Counted from the stretch's first letter, positions 7,488 to 18,214 are shown. The stretch is 64,000 bases of DNA from Streptococcus oralis (GCF_019929345.1 NZ_JAHZPJ010000004.1:82104-146103), one strand, 5' to 3'. The notes: generated by a model not told the origin, from the letters alone. Program-made: numbers and translations.

Positions 7488-10400
7488 TTACTTCTCCTTC
7501 TTTTTGAACAGGAACAATCCTGTCAAGGCGGTTAAAAGACCAAGTAAGAAAGCGGAATCTGTTGCTGTTCCAGTATTTGGCAAGACTGCAGTCTCTTTTC
7601 TTTCTGGAGTCTGTAGCGGTGCATCCGGTTTAGCTTCTTGATTCTGAGGAGAATCAGGCTTGTTAGTTTGATCTTGTGAAGGAATTTCTGGTTTTTCTTC
7701 CTGCACTTGGCTCGCACTAGTCTTGTACACAACTGCATAAACACTCAGTTGACCTGTCATGAATTCGACATAGCGACCTTTTTGTTGGAAAACAAGACTA
7801 TCCACTTGCTGAGCACTTTTAACAGTATAGACAGCTTCAACTTCTTTGTTCGCAGCTAGAGGCAGACTGACAAATACCTTGCCTTTAGGCTGGATTGGCT
7901 GACCATCTTGATCTTCCAGAGTAATATCGTAGGCATCATAAATCTTGCCTTCCAAGTTTTGTGCTTTCACTTTCTTGACTTTCAGACTAACAACTTTATC
8001 CAGTGTAGCCTTGGTACCAATGACTTGAACCTTGGTAGCTTTATCAGTCAGAATACGCAAATCACTTTCCGGTTTAGATGGTACTGGTGGAGTGCTTGGT
8101 TTTTCTTCCTTACTTCCAATCTCCACGATCTGATCCACTGGAACTTTGGAAACGAAGCTATCTCGAGTCACTCGACCGCTTTCCTTGTCATTCTCAATCG
8201 TCACTTCAACAAGCGTGGTCTTCTCACCAACCTTGCCTTCTTGGACAACTTTTCGGGTGCCCTTAGGCAATTGCGGATTTTCGCGTTCAGTAGTCTTGAA
8301 GCCAACTTCTTCAGTTACGACATCCAAGCGTGGCTGTTCAACTACAGGGGCTTGAACGCCTTCAGCTGGTGTTACTTGCTCGACTGGTTTACCGATTTCC
8401 ACGATTTGATCCACTGGTGCTTTGGAAACGAAGCTATCTCGAGTCACTCGACCGATTTCCTTGCCATTCTCAATTGTCACTTCAACAAGCGTGGTTTTCT
8501 CACCAACCTTGCCTTCTTGGACAACTTTTCGAGTGCCCTTAGGCAACTGTGGATTTTCGCGTTCGACGGTCTTGAAGCCAACTTCTTCAGTTACCACATC
8601 CAAGCGTGGCTGTTCAACTACAGGAGCTGGAACGCCTTCAGCTGGTGTCACTTGCGTGACTGGTTTACCGATTTCCACGATCTGATCCACTGGAACTTTG
8701 GAAACGAAGCTATCTCGAGTCACTCGACCGCTTTCCTTACCATTCTCAATCGTCACTTCAACAAGCGTGGTTTTCTCACCAACCTTGCCTTCTTGGACAA
8801 CTTTTCGGGTACCCTTAGGCAATTGCGGATTTTCACGTTCGACGGTCTTGAAGCCAACTTCTTCAGTTACCACATCCAAGCGCGACTGTTCGACTACAGG
8901 AGCTGGAACGCCTTCAGCTGGTGTCGTCTTGTGAACTGGTGGTGTTGGTGTATCTGGATTAGGTGTCTCAGCTATCTCAGCATGATAGGTAGAAACCTCA
9001 TAAAACTCAGGGCGACCACCTTCCCACTTCAATTTAACATCTAATAAGTGGGCGCTGTTAGCGAGCTGGAAGGTTTGGAAACTTGTGGTAACCGCACCCA
9101 AGTCTTGCCAAGCTGTTTGCCCATCTTTGGAAATGGTTCTTGCCCAAACGTGCGCTGAGCTTCCTGCTGGAATATCTGAAATCAGGCGAACATGATTTGA
9201 TTCTGTCTTTTCAGATAGATGGTAAATCAACTCACCGCTGTCTTGGGTCGCCTTGTAACTGCTGAGAATATTTCCATCTGCTATATTATTCTTTTCAGAT
9301 GACTTGCTCTCTGTACCCGCACCTTCCACAGTTGGATTATTGACTGACTTAGTGTATTCTCCATTATTGATAACTAACTCTGTAAATCCAACAAAGCGAT
9401 GACGATAAGGAGCTGTGTAGAGCACTCGGAGATATTTCGCTGCAGTTGCTTCTGGCAATTCTCCCTCAATATAGCGATTTCCAGGTCGCTGTGAATCATG
9501 TGTCCAGCCATCAGTTAAGGAGTCATCACGTGCTGGATTTTCCTGACCATCTCCTACTGAAACTACATCTTTCCAGGTCTTGCCATCTGCGCTAACTTGA
9601 ATCTTTCCATCACGAAGATAGTTCTGTGTGCCATCTTTAATGTAGGCACGAATCTTCTTAATTTGACGGGTTGCTCCAAGATTGAGAGTCATATGACCAT
9701 CGGTTTGTGGATAATCAGAAAATTCAACATAATTGTTTAAATCACCATCAAAGAGTTGGTCTAGGTTTTTCGCTTTACGAACATCTCCACTACCATAGTT
9801 AGGATCGATACCCATGCTGGTTGACTCAATTGATGTTGGTTGAATTTCCTTAGTAGTCAAGAGCAAGGAAGTCGTTCCAATTGCCTGTTTCTGACCTGTC
9901 TTGTTTTCAAGACGTACATAGCGGACGAGCTGGTGATCCTGTAACTCAGAGGCACTATACCACTCCACCCCATTTGGAGAATAGCGAAGCTGGAGTGCTT
10001 GATTAGCATTCTCACCCAGTTTCAAATCCTCAATTTCATGGAGGCGATCTAGTTTCATTCCAAGATATTGGCCCGCATCTAAAGTTGTTCCAGCTGGAAT
10101 ATCCATCTCGTAGCGGCCCAATTTTTCATGGACTTGAGTAGTCTTGAGTTGTTCAACATCAGTGTCTGTGTATTGGTCTGTTCCAGTCTCTGACTCGACA
10201 GATAGGTTGCCAATTCGCCACCAGAAATTAGTCTTTTGCGTATTTCTAACGCGTACATAACGGATATTCTGATTGGTTTCAACTTCTTTGCTTTGCTCAC
10301 CTGTTAAGTTGGCTACCGTTGTCCAGTTTTGTCCGTCAGTAGAGACTTCGATGACACCAGCTGCTAGCTTATCTGTCACTCCTTGTACCAAACGAATCTT

Positions 10401-13400
10401 CTTGACTGTTTGTTGAGAACCAAGATCCAACTGTACCCAAGCATCTACCGGGGTTGTATCTCTTTCTCCATTTGCTGTTGAAGAACTTGCCAACATTGCT
10501 TCTGTGCTATCACTATTGTCAGTCATCTTGGCAGCCGTTGTATTGAGTTTATAGACCAGATTTGGACTGATGGTAATACTTCCAGCTTTCTTCTTGGCAT
10601 TTTCAAGAGGACGGTTAACTGCGATTTCACGGACTGCAAACCAAGTATTGTCTCGTTCTTCTGTCGCAACCATTCGAATACCTTTGGCCTTGATGTCAAG
10701 ATTATCTAAGGTAATCTCAGACTCATTGCCGACATAGTTACCTTGAGGAAGGGCAGTCCACTCACCCGCTTCATTTAGGTATTCAATCTTGGCCTTGTTA
10801 AAGGTGTCTTTCAGATTGCTGACAGCTCCCATAGCAAAGCTCAATTTCTTGATAGAAACAGGCTTATTGAACTGGAGTCCAACATAATCACCAGCGCTAA
10901 TTCTGGTTGGATTTTTAAAGATAATCTGAGTAGACAAGTCTCCGTCCAAGACCTGAGTCAAATCTCCTTCACCACCTGTACGATTAGTAATGAAGGTCGT
11001 TACAACTTTATCTGGGTTCAGTTCTTTTTCGATCTCCTTGGCCAGATATTCTTTAAGGTTAAGGATAAATGGACGGATATGCTGTACACCTAGCTCAGCA
11101 TTTTCGTAATGGTCAACATACCAGAAAGAATGTTTCTTAGATTGCTCATAATCTTTCAAGCCCTTGTAGTAATTATTCCAAAGGCCGTCAGCATTTTTAC
11201 TACCAATAAATTCAGTAGCTGTCAAGAGAGCATCTAAGGCATTCATCTGGTCAATGGTATTGTCAAGCCAGTACTTAATCTGCTCACGCATCTGTTCATT
11301 TCCTGATGCTTTATAGGTCTCAGCTGCAGCTTTTAGCTTAGCAAATTCTGCCTTCAACTCTTTGCGCTCAGCTGAGACATCTTGACCTGCTTTCAGCTTG
11401 CTCATGAAGTTTGTCAGTTTCGGAGCTAGCTCTACAGACTCTTCTAGCTTCACAACACGATTATCCATATGTTGGTTAATCATGTGCTTACCTAGCTCAC
11501 GGAAGGCTGCAGATTCTTTGGTCTCTGTGAAACGACCTGTTTCTGCAAAGTTGAAAGCTATATCATTAACAGCTTTGGCTTCTGCCTCATTCTTCCAGAT
11601 ATTCCAGCTGTACTCTGCAGCTGAGAAGAGAGCAATTTTAGATGGTTCTGATTGTTGCATTGGATTGAGCATGACCCCACCGATTAGGCTTGGATCCACA
11701 CCAGGGTGTAGGAATTTCTCACCACCACCCAAGATAAGGTGTTGTTTAGAATTATCTGTACACGGCCAGTTGATCCAAAGTTGAACAGGACGATATGGTT
11801 GACCAGATGCCTCTATATTTTGCTTAAGTTGAGTCAAGAAGTTTTCAGAAACTTCACCCCAAATCTTTCCTCCTGTCAGAGTCATAATGCTACTTTTCGG
11901 AAGATTACGGTTTAGGGAACGCAATTCGTCTTCCCGACCATTGCCCCAATACTGACTTGGAACAAAGATCATCTCTTTCTTCAAGCCCGGATAAGTCGCT
12001 TGTTTTTCAGTCAACCAATCGGTCATATCTTTCATCAAGCGGTTATAACTTTCATAACCACCATAAGGCTGAGCTGCATCATCTGCAAGGATACCAAACT
12101 CACGAACGCCGACGTCCAGTAACTGGGTAAATTTAGCCTTGATTGCATTCAAGTCTTCTTGGTAAACCGTCTCGTTTTGGAAGCGAATTCGACTATTCAT
12201 AAATGGATGAATGGTCCAAACATAACGAGTCTTGTTTTCGTTCCCCACCTTAGCGAGCTGACGGATTTCTTCTAGTTTTTCTTTTGGATAAAGCTCTCTC
12301 CACTTGCTGTTATGATATGGGTCATCTTTTGGTGCGAAGAAATACTGGGTCAGTTTCAAATCACCACCGTAACGCATCAAGGCCGCACGATCTTCGTTGG
12401 ACCATGGGTTACCATAATAGCCTTCGATAAAGCCACGATTCTTCACATCTGCATAGTCTTCAACATTGACCTCACGCAGAACTGGAGCAGAGCTATCATT
12501 TAGCATATGCTTGAGTGTTGTTAGTCCATAGAAGACAGCATCTGTATCTTTTCCGACAATGGAAATTTGCTGACCTTTAACCACTAATGAATAAGCATCA
12601 ATCTTATCAAATAGTCCTTGGTTGACAGACTCTGTTTTCTGAGCTTCTTCCGCTTTTGAGCCAGTCTGGTGAACTCCCAGATAGATATTAGTTGCTCCAG
12701 CTTCGGCTGTCTTACCAGTAGTATAGGAGATATTGCTATTTTGCAAAATAGACTTGAGTCGATTACGAGTATAAATATCAACTTGCTCACCAATTACCAA
12801 ATGAACTTTCTTATCTAGACGTACCAAGCCATCGCCATAAGTAACCTTATGAGGAGTTGGGAAAATCTTATACTGTTTCTTAAGGTATTCTTGGCTTCTC
12901 AAAGCTGCTTCTACTACACTTGGATCTGCTGGTTTTTTAGCGATAAAGGTATCTTCCAATTCAACAGTTCCGTCATCTTTCGGAGCTGGAGTTTCGGGTT
13001 TTGGATCTGGTTTTGGTGCTGGTGGTGTAGCAGGCTCATCTGATGTAGCTATTGGTTTCAAAAGATTGATTTCAGCTGCACTAGCATATCCTTCTACTCC
13101 CTGTAGAATCTTCAACTGGATTGTATCCGTTTCGACAGCTTCAAAGTTTGCAATCTTTTCAGCTGCATTATTATCCCAAGTACCTTCAGCTACCTTAACC
13201 AATTGATCAGCCTTTTTAGCATAGATTTCATATTTAGTCACAAGACCATTTCCGCCACCTGGACGAGGAAGATAAGTCAAAGCATTTACAGCTGTCGCTT
13301 GCTTCAAGGTCATAGTAACCGTATAAGACGGATCCTTCTTCGTCCAATGTGAATGCCAGAAGGTTGCAGGATTGCCATCAAAGGCTTTAGAAACAGCTCC

Positions 13401-16400
13401 TTCTGTCGCATTTCCTGGTAGTTGCTCACTGCTTGCCTCCACACGGGCAATCTGATTCTGTGCAATCAAACGTGGATTGACAAATGGCTTATCAGACAAG
13501 CTGAGATTGTGCAAAGTACCTTCAAAACCTCCGATTTTTTCAAGAGGTAGGACAAGACTTGTGTGAGCCAATCTCGGGTGAGCTGGGTTAGCAATACGAT
13601 TAATCTTTTCACCATTGACATAGAGCTCAGTTGACTGAGGTTTGGTGACAAAGACTAGCTCATAGCGTTTACCTTTTTCCAATGTCTTATCAAACTGAAT
13701 ATGGTGTTGCTCAAACTTATAGGCTACTTTACCTGACTCATCAGACAAATAGAGCTTGTTCCCCTCACTAGAAGCTAACTCCTGCACACCGTCACCTGTA
13801 ACCGTCACATCAACTTTTAAGACGTGACTTGGACCGACGTTCCCAATGGCATTTTCAATCTTGCTTTCTTTATTGAAGACCAGGCCTTTAGTGCTTTGTG
13901 TGATGTTTTCTGCATCGTAACGCTTGATTGTCTTTGGATTAATTTCATAGGTCTCAGTATCATCAATCTTGTACTCTGGATTGCTACCTGGTGCATAAAC
14001 ATAGTCTGCGTGTGGTAAGGTTCTTCCTGCAAAGTTGTTAGCAGCCCGGTTTGATCCCCATGTCTTTTCAGCAGTAACTCTTGTTGCTTCAAAGAAGCGC
14101 TTGAAAATATCATAAGAAGTCATGCCTGTTTCGTGGAGATCAATATTATCATTCCAAACAGCATGTCCACCACCCAAGATATGAGGGTTTGAAGCCGCTA
14201 ATTTTGGACCATTTCCTGCTGTCGTAAAATCATTTGGTGTCCAACGATTATATTGATACTCATAAGAAGAGTAATCACCATATGCTCCTTGCTGGTTATT
14301 ACCATTTGGCACACTGTAAGTCGGAACATCAGTAATATTGATAATTTTAGCACCAGCCTTCAAAGCCGCTTGGGGATGTTGCCATCCTAGACTCCAGATA
14401 TCCACTTCGACATCCTTCAAATCAACTGGGGTTTGACCACTCTTACGGCTAAGTGAACCCCAAATTCGTGGTGTATAACCCTTACCTTTAATGTAGGTAA
14501 TCAAATCATTGACATAACGACGATAGTTTTCATTGTTGCCATAGTACTCATCTGTTCCGATGTGAATCGTCTTAACTCCACGAAGCGGTGCATCCTTACC
14601 ATCCAGCAATTTATCATAAACAGACTTGACAAAGCGCAATGTTTCATCATAATTCTTGTCCAAATCAAGCATCGCAACACGCTCTACATTGTGCTTATTC
14701 GGACTTAGCTGTCCTTTATACATCAAGTCTGGACGAACCTTCACAAATGATAAAGCATGCCCCGGTGTATCAATTTCTGGCACCAAGTTGATTCCTAGCT
14801 CATCAGCCAAAGCGATGAGTCTTTGCATTTCATCTTTGGTATAGTGTTGCTTAGAAGTCAAAGGCACACCATTGTCACCGACAATATCTGTCTGTAAACG
14901 GAAACCTGTATCTGCATGATTGAGCACATACTCAATTTCCTGCTCCTTGGTCAGATGTTTACCTGCTAAGTGCTCCTTGAGGAAGATATAGTTATCATTC
15001 AAATGCAACTGCAAGTCATTCATCTTGTAGTAAGCCATGTTTAGCATAATGTCCACAAGAGTATCATAAGGAATAAACTTACGACCAGTATCTAGCATAA
15101 ATCCACGGTGGCTGAAACTTGGAAAGTCTCGAATTTCACCATTTTGGATATTTTCTTGCCCCATTTGAAGTAAGGTTCGAGTAGCATAAAAGGCACCTTT
15201 ATTGGTCTGCGCTTCAATGGTAAAGACATTATCACGAATCGTAATACCATAGCCTTCTTCACCATAGCCCTTGTCCGTTACCTTTTTAAACTCAATACGA
15301 TGCGCGGAAGTACTGTCTCCCTTGGCAAGCTCTAAACCTCGAGAAATCAAATCATTGGCATAGAAATTAGCTGCCTTGTCAAATCCTGAATCTCCAACAG
15401 ATAGAACGGTATCTTCCAAAATAGAAGAACGTCCTTCCTCACCATGCCATTGCTGAACAGTTGGAGCCACTGTTGGTTTGTCTCCAACTCCCTCATCTGC
15501 ATAGCGACCAGGAACTCTAACTTCAAATTCCTTGGTAATGGTTTGGCCTTCATGCACTTGTTGCAAAGAAACTTTAACTGTCTGCTCTGTTAAAGGCTGG
15601 TGGATTTTATTATTCAGATCAATCACACCTGTTTTATTGCTACCAACTAAGCTAACTTTACCTGGTAATTCAGGTAAAACAAGTGAATGTCCATCTTGAG
15701 CCAAAGTCAGTGACTCTACTTGGTTAAGATTTGTTACCTTATCTGGTTCTGGAATGTTAGAATAAGCTCGTATTTCCTGAATACCGACATTGCGCCAGCG
15801 CATACTACCTTCAGTGTATTTTGTGATTTCCAATTTGAGATATTTGGCTTCAATCGGAGCATCCAAGTTGACTCTTTCGTCTAAAACCGGTTGACCATCT
15901 TTTTCATAAGCCAACTTCCACTTACGTGTCGCTTCCTCTTCATTGATAGCTTCAGCTGTAGCATAGTATAATTTCCATCCTTGAATGTTTGGATCGTTCG
16001 GCTGTCCTGTTCTCTGTCTACGATCCCAATCGATCTCAATTCGTTTGACTGATGTCACTTTATCTAGTGTCATAGTCAACTGAGGATTGACTACATCCTT
16101 ATCTGTCGCCCAACGACTAGTACTATCTCCATCAACTGCCTTATCAGCAGTAAAAGAAGTGTTTTGTTCGTGATTGGATGCGCTTACACGAACATTTAAT
16201 AAATGATTGATATCAGGGGTCTTTTCCACTTCTGTTGTTGGTGCAGTTGTTGCTGATTCTGGATGAGTTGGTTCATTGCTAACCTTAGGTTGAGCTGGTT
16301 TAGGTGAAGTCGCTTCCGCAGATGCTTCGGAAGTTGGTTCATGACCTTCTGTACTTGGAGTATCATTTCCCCCCGCCTCTGCTTTAGCTAGTTTATCAGC

Positions 16401-16631
16401 TAAATCTGCTGGCAATTCATCTAAGGGTTGAATCTTCTCTACCGCCCCCGAAGCAGTCTCATCAGTCTCAGTCGCCGAACTAGCACTCGAAACAGGACTT
16501 GTAGGAGTAACTTCTGCAGCTGCAGCTAGTTGGGAACTGAATAACATAGTTCCTATCACAACAGAGCACACTCCTACAGCATATTTCCGAATGCTATAGG
16601 TAGATTTTTTTTCAAAAAATCTCTTATCCAT
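7488..16631 (-). CDS. Giant wall-anchored GH20 plus GH84 beta-N-acetylhexosaminidase with CBM32 and G5 modules
   Basis: This 3047-residue secreted enzyme has a YSIRK-type signal (STYSIRKYAVGVCSVVIG, about 10-27), a Ser/Thr/Pro linker, and an F5/8-C (CBM32-like) module at about 150-290. The GH20 domain has HRGFMLDTGRKF near 507 and the catalytic pair in IGTDEYYG near 694. A concanavalin-like and second CBM32-like region (about 960-1190) follow. The GH84 domain has a preceding domain from about 1250, NRGFIEGYYGNPW near 1400 and catalytic LADDA near 1515. After a helical region come several more discoidin-like modules (about 1850-2550), three tandem 92-residue G5 repeats, and LPNTG with a membrane tail. 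GH20 and GH84 both release beta-linked GlcNAc/GalNAc by substrate-assisted catalysis; GH84 includes O-GlcNAcases and bacterial hyaluronidase-type enzymes. Predicted role is stepwise trimming of host glycans at the cell surface. ATG at 16631 follows AGGAGGAGAAAAGG. A cre-like site suggests CcpA repression. Confidence 0.9.
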   Translation of the reverse strand: MDKRFFEKKSTYSIRKYAVGVCSVVIGTMLFSSQLAAAAEVTPTSPVSSASSATETDETASGAVEKIQPLDELPADLADKLAKAEAGGNDTPSTEGHEPTSEASAEATSPKPAQPKVSNEPTHPESATTAPTTEVEKTPDINHLLNVRVSASNHEQNTSFTADKAVDGDSTSRWATDKDVVNPQLTMTLDKVTSVKRIEIDWDRRQRTGQPNDPNIQGWKLYYATAEAINEEEATRKWKLAYEKDGQPVLDERVNLDAPIEAKYLKLEITKYTEGSMRWRNVGIQEIRAYSNIPEPDKVTNLNQVESLTLAQDGHSLVLPELPGKVSLVGSNKTGVIDLNNKIHQPLTEQTVKVSLQQVHEGQTITKEFEVRVPGRYADEGVGDKPTVAPTVQQWHGEEGRSSILEDTVLSVGDSGFDKAANFYANDLISRGLELAKGDSTSAHRIEFKKVTDKGYGEEGYGITIRDNVFTIEAQTNKGAFYATRTLLQMGQENIQNGEIRDFPSFSHRGFMLDTGRKFIPYDTLVDIMLNMAYYKMNDLQLHLNDNYIFLKEHLAGKHLTKEQEIEYVLNHADTGFRLQTDIVGDNGVPLTSKQHYTKDEMQRLIALADELGINLVPEIDTPGHALSFVKVRPDLMYKGQLSPNKHNVERVAMLDLDKNYDETLRFVKSVYDKLLDGKDAPLRGVKTIHIGTDEYYGNNENYRRYVNDLITYIKGKGYTPRIWGSLSRKSGQTPVDLKDVEVDIWSLGWQHPQAALKAGAKIINITDVPTYSVPNGNNQQGAYGDYSSYEYQYNRWTPNDFTTAGNGPKLAASNPHILGGGHAVWNDNIDLHETGMTSYDIFKRFFEATRVTAEKTWGSNRAANNFAGRTLPHADYVYAPGSNPEYKIDDTETYEINPKTIKRYDAENITQSTKGLVFNKESKIENAIGNVGPSHVLKVDVTVTGDGVQELASSEGNKLYLSDESGKVAYKFEQHHIQFDKTLEKGKRYELVFVTKPQSTELYVNGEKINRIANPAHPRLAHTSLVLPLEKIGGFEGTLHNLSLSDKPFVNPRLIAQNQIARVEASSEQLPGNATEGAVSKAFDGNPATFWHSHWTKKDPSYTVTMTLKQATAVNALTYLPRPGGGNGLVTKYEIYAKKADQLVKVAEGTWDNNAAEKIANFEAVETDTIQLKILQGVEGYASAAEINLLKPIATSDEPATPPAPKPDPKPETPAPKDDGTVELEDTFIAKKPADPSVVEAALRSQEYLKKQYKIFPTPHKVTYGDGLVRLDKKVHLVIGEQVDIYTRNRLKSILQNSNISYTTGKTAEAGATNIYLGVHQTGSKAEEAQKTESVNQGLFDKIDAYSLVVKGQQISIVGKDTDAVFYGLTTLKHMLNDSSAPVLREVNVEDYADVKNRGFIEGYYGNPWSNEDRAALMRYGGDLKLTQYFFAPKDDPYHNSKWRELYPKEKLEEIRQLAKVGNENKTRYVWTIHPFMNSRIRFQNETVYQEDLNAIKAKFTQLLDVGVREFGILADDAAQPYGGYESYNRLMKDMTDWLTEKQATYPGLKKEMIFVPSQYWGNGREDELRSLNRNLPKSSIMTLTGGKIWGEVSENFLTQLKQNIEASGQPYRPVQLWINWPCTDNSKQHLILGGGEKFLHPGVDPSLIGGVMLNPMQQSEPSKIALFSAAEYSWNIWKNEAEAKAVNDIAFNFAETGRFTETKESAAFRELGKHMINQHMDNRVVKLEESVELAPKLTNFMSKLKAGQDVSAERKELKAEFAKLKAAAETYKASGNEQMREQIKYWLDNTIDQMNALDALLTATEFIGSKNADGLWNNYYKGLKDYEQSKKHSFWYVDHYENAELGVQHIRPFILNLKEYLAKEIEKELNPDKVVTTFITNRTGGEGDLTQVLDGDLSTQIIFKNPTRISAGDYVGLQFNKPVSIKKLSFAMGAVSNLKDTFNKAKIEYLNEAGEWTALPQGNYVGNESEITLDNLDIKAKGIRMVATEERDNTWFAVREIAVNRPLENAKKKAGSITISPNLVYKLNTTAAKMTDNSDSTEAMLASSSTANGERDTTPVDAWVQLDLGSQQTVKKIRLVQGVTDKLAAGVIEVSTDGQNWTTVANLTGEQSKEVETNQNIRYVRVRNTQKTNFWWRIGNLSVESETGTDQYTDTDVEQLKTTQVHEKLGRYEMDIPAGTTLDAGQYLGMKLDRLHEIEDLKLGENANQALQLRYSPNGVEWYSASELQDHQLVRYVRLENKTGQKQAIGTTSLLLTTKEIQPTSIESTSMGIDPNYGSGDVRKAKNLDQLFDGDLNNYVEFSDYPQTDGHMTLNLGATRQIKKIRAYIKDGTQNYLRDGKIQVSADGKTWKDVVSVGDGQENPARDDSLTDGWTHDSQRPGNRYIEGELPEATAAKYLRVLYTAPYRHRFVGFTELVINNGEYTKSVNNPTVEGAGTESKSSEKNNIADGNILSSYKATQDSGELIYHLSEKTESNHVRLISDIPAGSSAHVWARTISKDGQTAWQDLGAVTTSFQTFQLANSAHLLDVKLKWEGGRPEFYEVSTYHAEIAETPNPDTPTPPVHKTTPAEGVPAPVVEQSRLDVVTEEVGFKTVERENPQLPKGTRKVVQEGKVGEKTTLVEVTIENGKESGRVTRDSFVSKVPVDQIVEIGKPVTQVTPAEGVPAPVVEQPRLDVVTEEVGFKTVERENPQLPKGTRKVVQEGKVGEKTTLVEVTIENGKEIGRVTRDSFVSKAPVDQIVEIGKPVEQVTPAEGVQAPVVEQPRLDVVTEEVGFKTTERENPQLPKGTRKVVQEGKVGEKTTLVEVTIENDKESGRVTRDSFVSKVPVDQIVEIGSKEEKPSTPPVPSKPESDLRILTDKATKVQVIGTKATLDKVVSLKVKKVKAQNLEGKIYDAYDITLEDQDGQPIQPKGKVFVSLPLAANKEVEAVYTVKSAQQVDSLVFQQKGRYVEFMTGQLSVYAVVYKTSASQVQEEKPEIPSQDQTNKPDSPQNQEAKPDAPLQTPERKETAVLPNTGTATDSAFLLGLLTALTGLFLFKKKEK
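8101..8928. repeat. Three tandem 276-bp repeats encoding G5 domains
   Basis: Three near-identical 276-bp units, with identical landmarks at about 8359, 8635 and 8911, encode 92-residue G5-type modules in the glycosidase stalk. The high identity makes copy-number change and misassembly likely. Confidence 0.9.
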
Positions 16632-16655
16632 TTTCCTTTTCTCCTCCTAAAAATG

Positions 16656-16669
16656 AGTAAGCGCTTTCA
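16656..16669 (-). promoter_or_regulatory. cre-like site downstream of the glycosidase promoter
   Basis: On the minus strand TGAAAGCGCTTACT matches the catabolite-responsive element consensus TGWAANCGNTNWCA except at the last base. It lies about 10 nt after the predicted -10 box and 25 nt before the start codon. CcpA binding here would repress the gene when preferred sugars are present. Confidence 0.65.
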
Positions 16670-16678
16670 ATAACGCAT

Positions 16679-16706
16679 TTTATATATTATTATCTCTAAT
16701 ATGCAA
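16679..16706 (-). promoter_or_regulatory. Promoter of the GH20-GH84 gene
   Basis: Candidate -35 TTGCAT (16701-16706) and -10 TATAAA (16679-16684) with 16-bp spacing on the minus strand. The leader of about 45 nt contains the cre-like site. The TTGACA further up (about 16721) is less well spaced. Confidence 0.5.
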
Positions 16707-16948
16707 CCCTTCCCTAAAAATGTCAAGTCTTTTTATAAAAAAATTTAAAGTTTCTAATTAACTCAAGTATCAAACATTCTAGAGAGTAGCTAACGTTTTT
16801 TGATTTCTTATATGCCTCTCAAAGAAATCTTGATATTACTGAGCACTATCTCTAATAAACTTATCAAATATCACACTAGCATAGAGATTAGTTTACTTGT
16901 CTGAGACCTTACAGCGTGAGACGGATTAATACACATATAACAAAAAGA

Positions 16949-16968
16949 CTCTCCGAAAACTCGGAAAG
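16949..16968 (-). terminator. Terminator between rpmA and the glycosidase gene
   Basis: An 8-bp stem (one G-U) with a 4-nt loop is followed by TCTTTTTGTT on the minus strand. Together with 17023-17045 it separates the ribosomal operon from the surface-protein gene. The rest of 16707-16948 shows no gene. Confidence 0.65.
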
Positions 16969-17022
16969 CCTTATTTAATGCTACTTCTAGCTTCCTCGCC
17001 TTTACATTTCAAGGCTCGGGAT

Positions 17023-17045
17023 AAAAAGGTTCACTGGACCTTTTT
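17023..17045 (-). terminator. Terminator of rplU-prp-rpmA operon
   Basis: AAAAAGGT and ACCTTTTT pair around a 7-nt loop with a T tract. It overlaps the rpmA stop codon. Confidence 0.65.
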
Positions 17046-17337
17046 ATTTTGCGATTGGGTAAACAGAAACTTGTTTTTTATCGCGACCTTTACGTTCAAA
17101 GCGTACTACGCCTTCAACTTTAGCGAACAAAGTATCGTCTCCACCACGTCCAACGTTTACACCTGGGTAGATGTGTGTACCACGTTGACGGTAAAGGATT
17201 GATCCACCTGTTACAGTTTGTCCGTCAGCTGCTTTAGCCCCAAGACGTTTCGCTTGTGAATCACGTCCGTTTGATGTAGAACCTCCACCTTTTTTGTGGG
17301 CGAAAAGTTGCAAGTTGTTAAGAGTCATTTTTAACAT
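17044..17337 (-). CDS. rpmA: 50S ribosomal protein L27
   Basis: This 97-residue protein has an N-terminal extension [12 protein letters not shown] before the mature start [14 protein letters not shown]. In Firmicutes this extension is removed by the Prp protease after the Phe, which is required because the L27 N-terminus reaches the peptidyl-transferase centre. The prp gene is directly upstream, consistent with this. The start with GGAGG 8 nt upstream was chosen; an internal Met4 is less well placed. Confidence 0.97.
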   Translation of the reverse strand: MLKMTLNNLQLFAHKKGGGSTSNGRDSQAKRLGAKAADGQTVTGGSILYRQRGTHIYPGVNVGRGGDDTLFAKVEGVVRFERKGRDKKQVSVYPIAK

Positions 17338-17353
17338 AATGTTTTCCTCCGTG

Positions 17354-17707
<354 letters not shown>

Positions 17708-17713
17708 TTAAAA

Positions 17714-18028
17714 TTAAGCGTTGATCGCGTTGATGACAACTTTTGTATATGGTTGACGGTGACCTTGTTTACGGTGGCTACCTTTTTTAGGTTTGTACTT
17801 GTAAGTAACAACTTTCTTTTGTTTTCCTTGCTTTTCAACAGTTCCAACTACAGTAGCTCCAGCAACAAGTGGAGTTCCGACAACAGTGTTTTCACCACCA
17901 ACAAGAACAACTTCGTTAAAAGTAACTTCTTGACCAGCTTCAACGTTCAATTTTTCAACGTAGATTGCTTGACCAACTTCAACTTTAACTTGTTTTCCGC
18001 CAGTTTTGATAATTGCGTATGTGCTCAT
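17714..18028 (-). CDS. rplU: 50S ribosomal protein L21
   Basis: This 104-residue protein contains typical L21 sequence ([16 protein letters not shown], then [17 protein letters not shown] near the C-terminus, which contacts 23S rRNA). First gene of rplU-prp-rpmA. ATG at 18028 follows TAGGAGG. Confidence 0.97.
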   Translation of the reverse strand: MSTYAIIKTGGKQVKVEVGQAIYVEKLNVEAGQEVTFNEVVLVGGENTVVGTPLVAGATVVGTVEKQGKQKKVVTYKYKPKKGSHRKQGHRQPYTKVVINAINA

Positions 18029-18165
18029 TATGCACCTCCTATGATTTTTAGGGTTTCCCCGTGTTTTTGTGAAGACTCGCCTAGCATCGTGGGACGAACC
18101 ACTTCTGTCTCACAGAGTGAGCAACGATGTTCGTGCGGTTGCACAGGATTGTGCATAGTCAACTA
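18029..18165 (-). ncRNA. L21 leader RNA, putative autoregulatory structure
   Basis: The 137-nt untranslated leader has pairing segments, for example GAACATCGTTGCTCAC with the later GTGG..CGTCCCACGATGC region. Firmicutes rplU transcripts carry a conserved L21 leader believed to bind a ribosomal protein. Assignment here is by position and visible stems, not by a covariance model. Confidence 0.5.
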
Positions 18166-18169
18166 TTCA

Positions 18170-18198
18170 AGTATAGCATATCTTCTTTTTTCTTACAA
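18170..18198 (-). promoter_or_regulatory. Promoter of the rplU operon
   Basis: -35 TTGTAA (18193-18198) and -10 TATACT (18170-18175) with 17-bp spacing on the minus strand. Confidence 0.6.
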
Positions 18199-18214
18199 GC
18201 GAAATCAATCAAAT

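Noticed and set aside
8101..8928. Repeat array that might be CRISPR
   Set aside because: Units are 276 bp, contiguous and coding; no spacers.
7908..9044. 378-residue open frame on the plus strand
   Set aside because: Shadow of the three G5 repeats; the product repeats with the same 92-residue period and has no start signal.
11398..11784. 128-residue plus-strand frame
   Set aside because: Antisense to the GH84 region, low-complexity product and no start signal.
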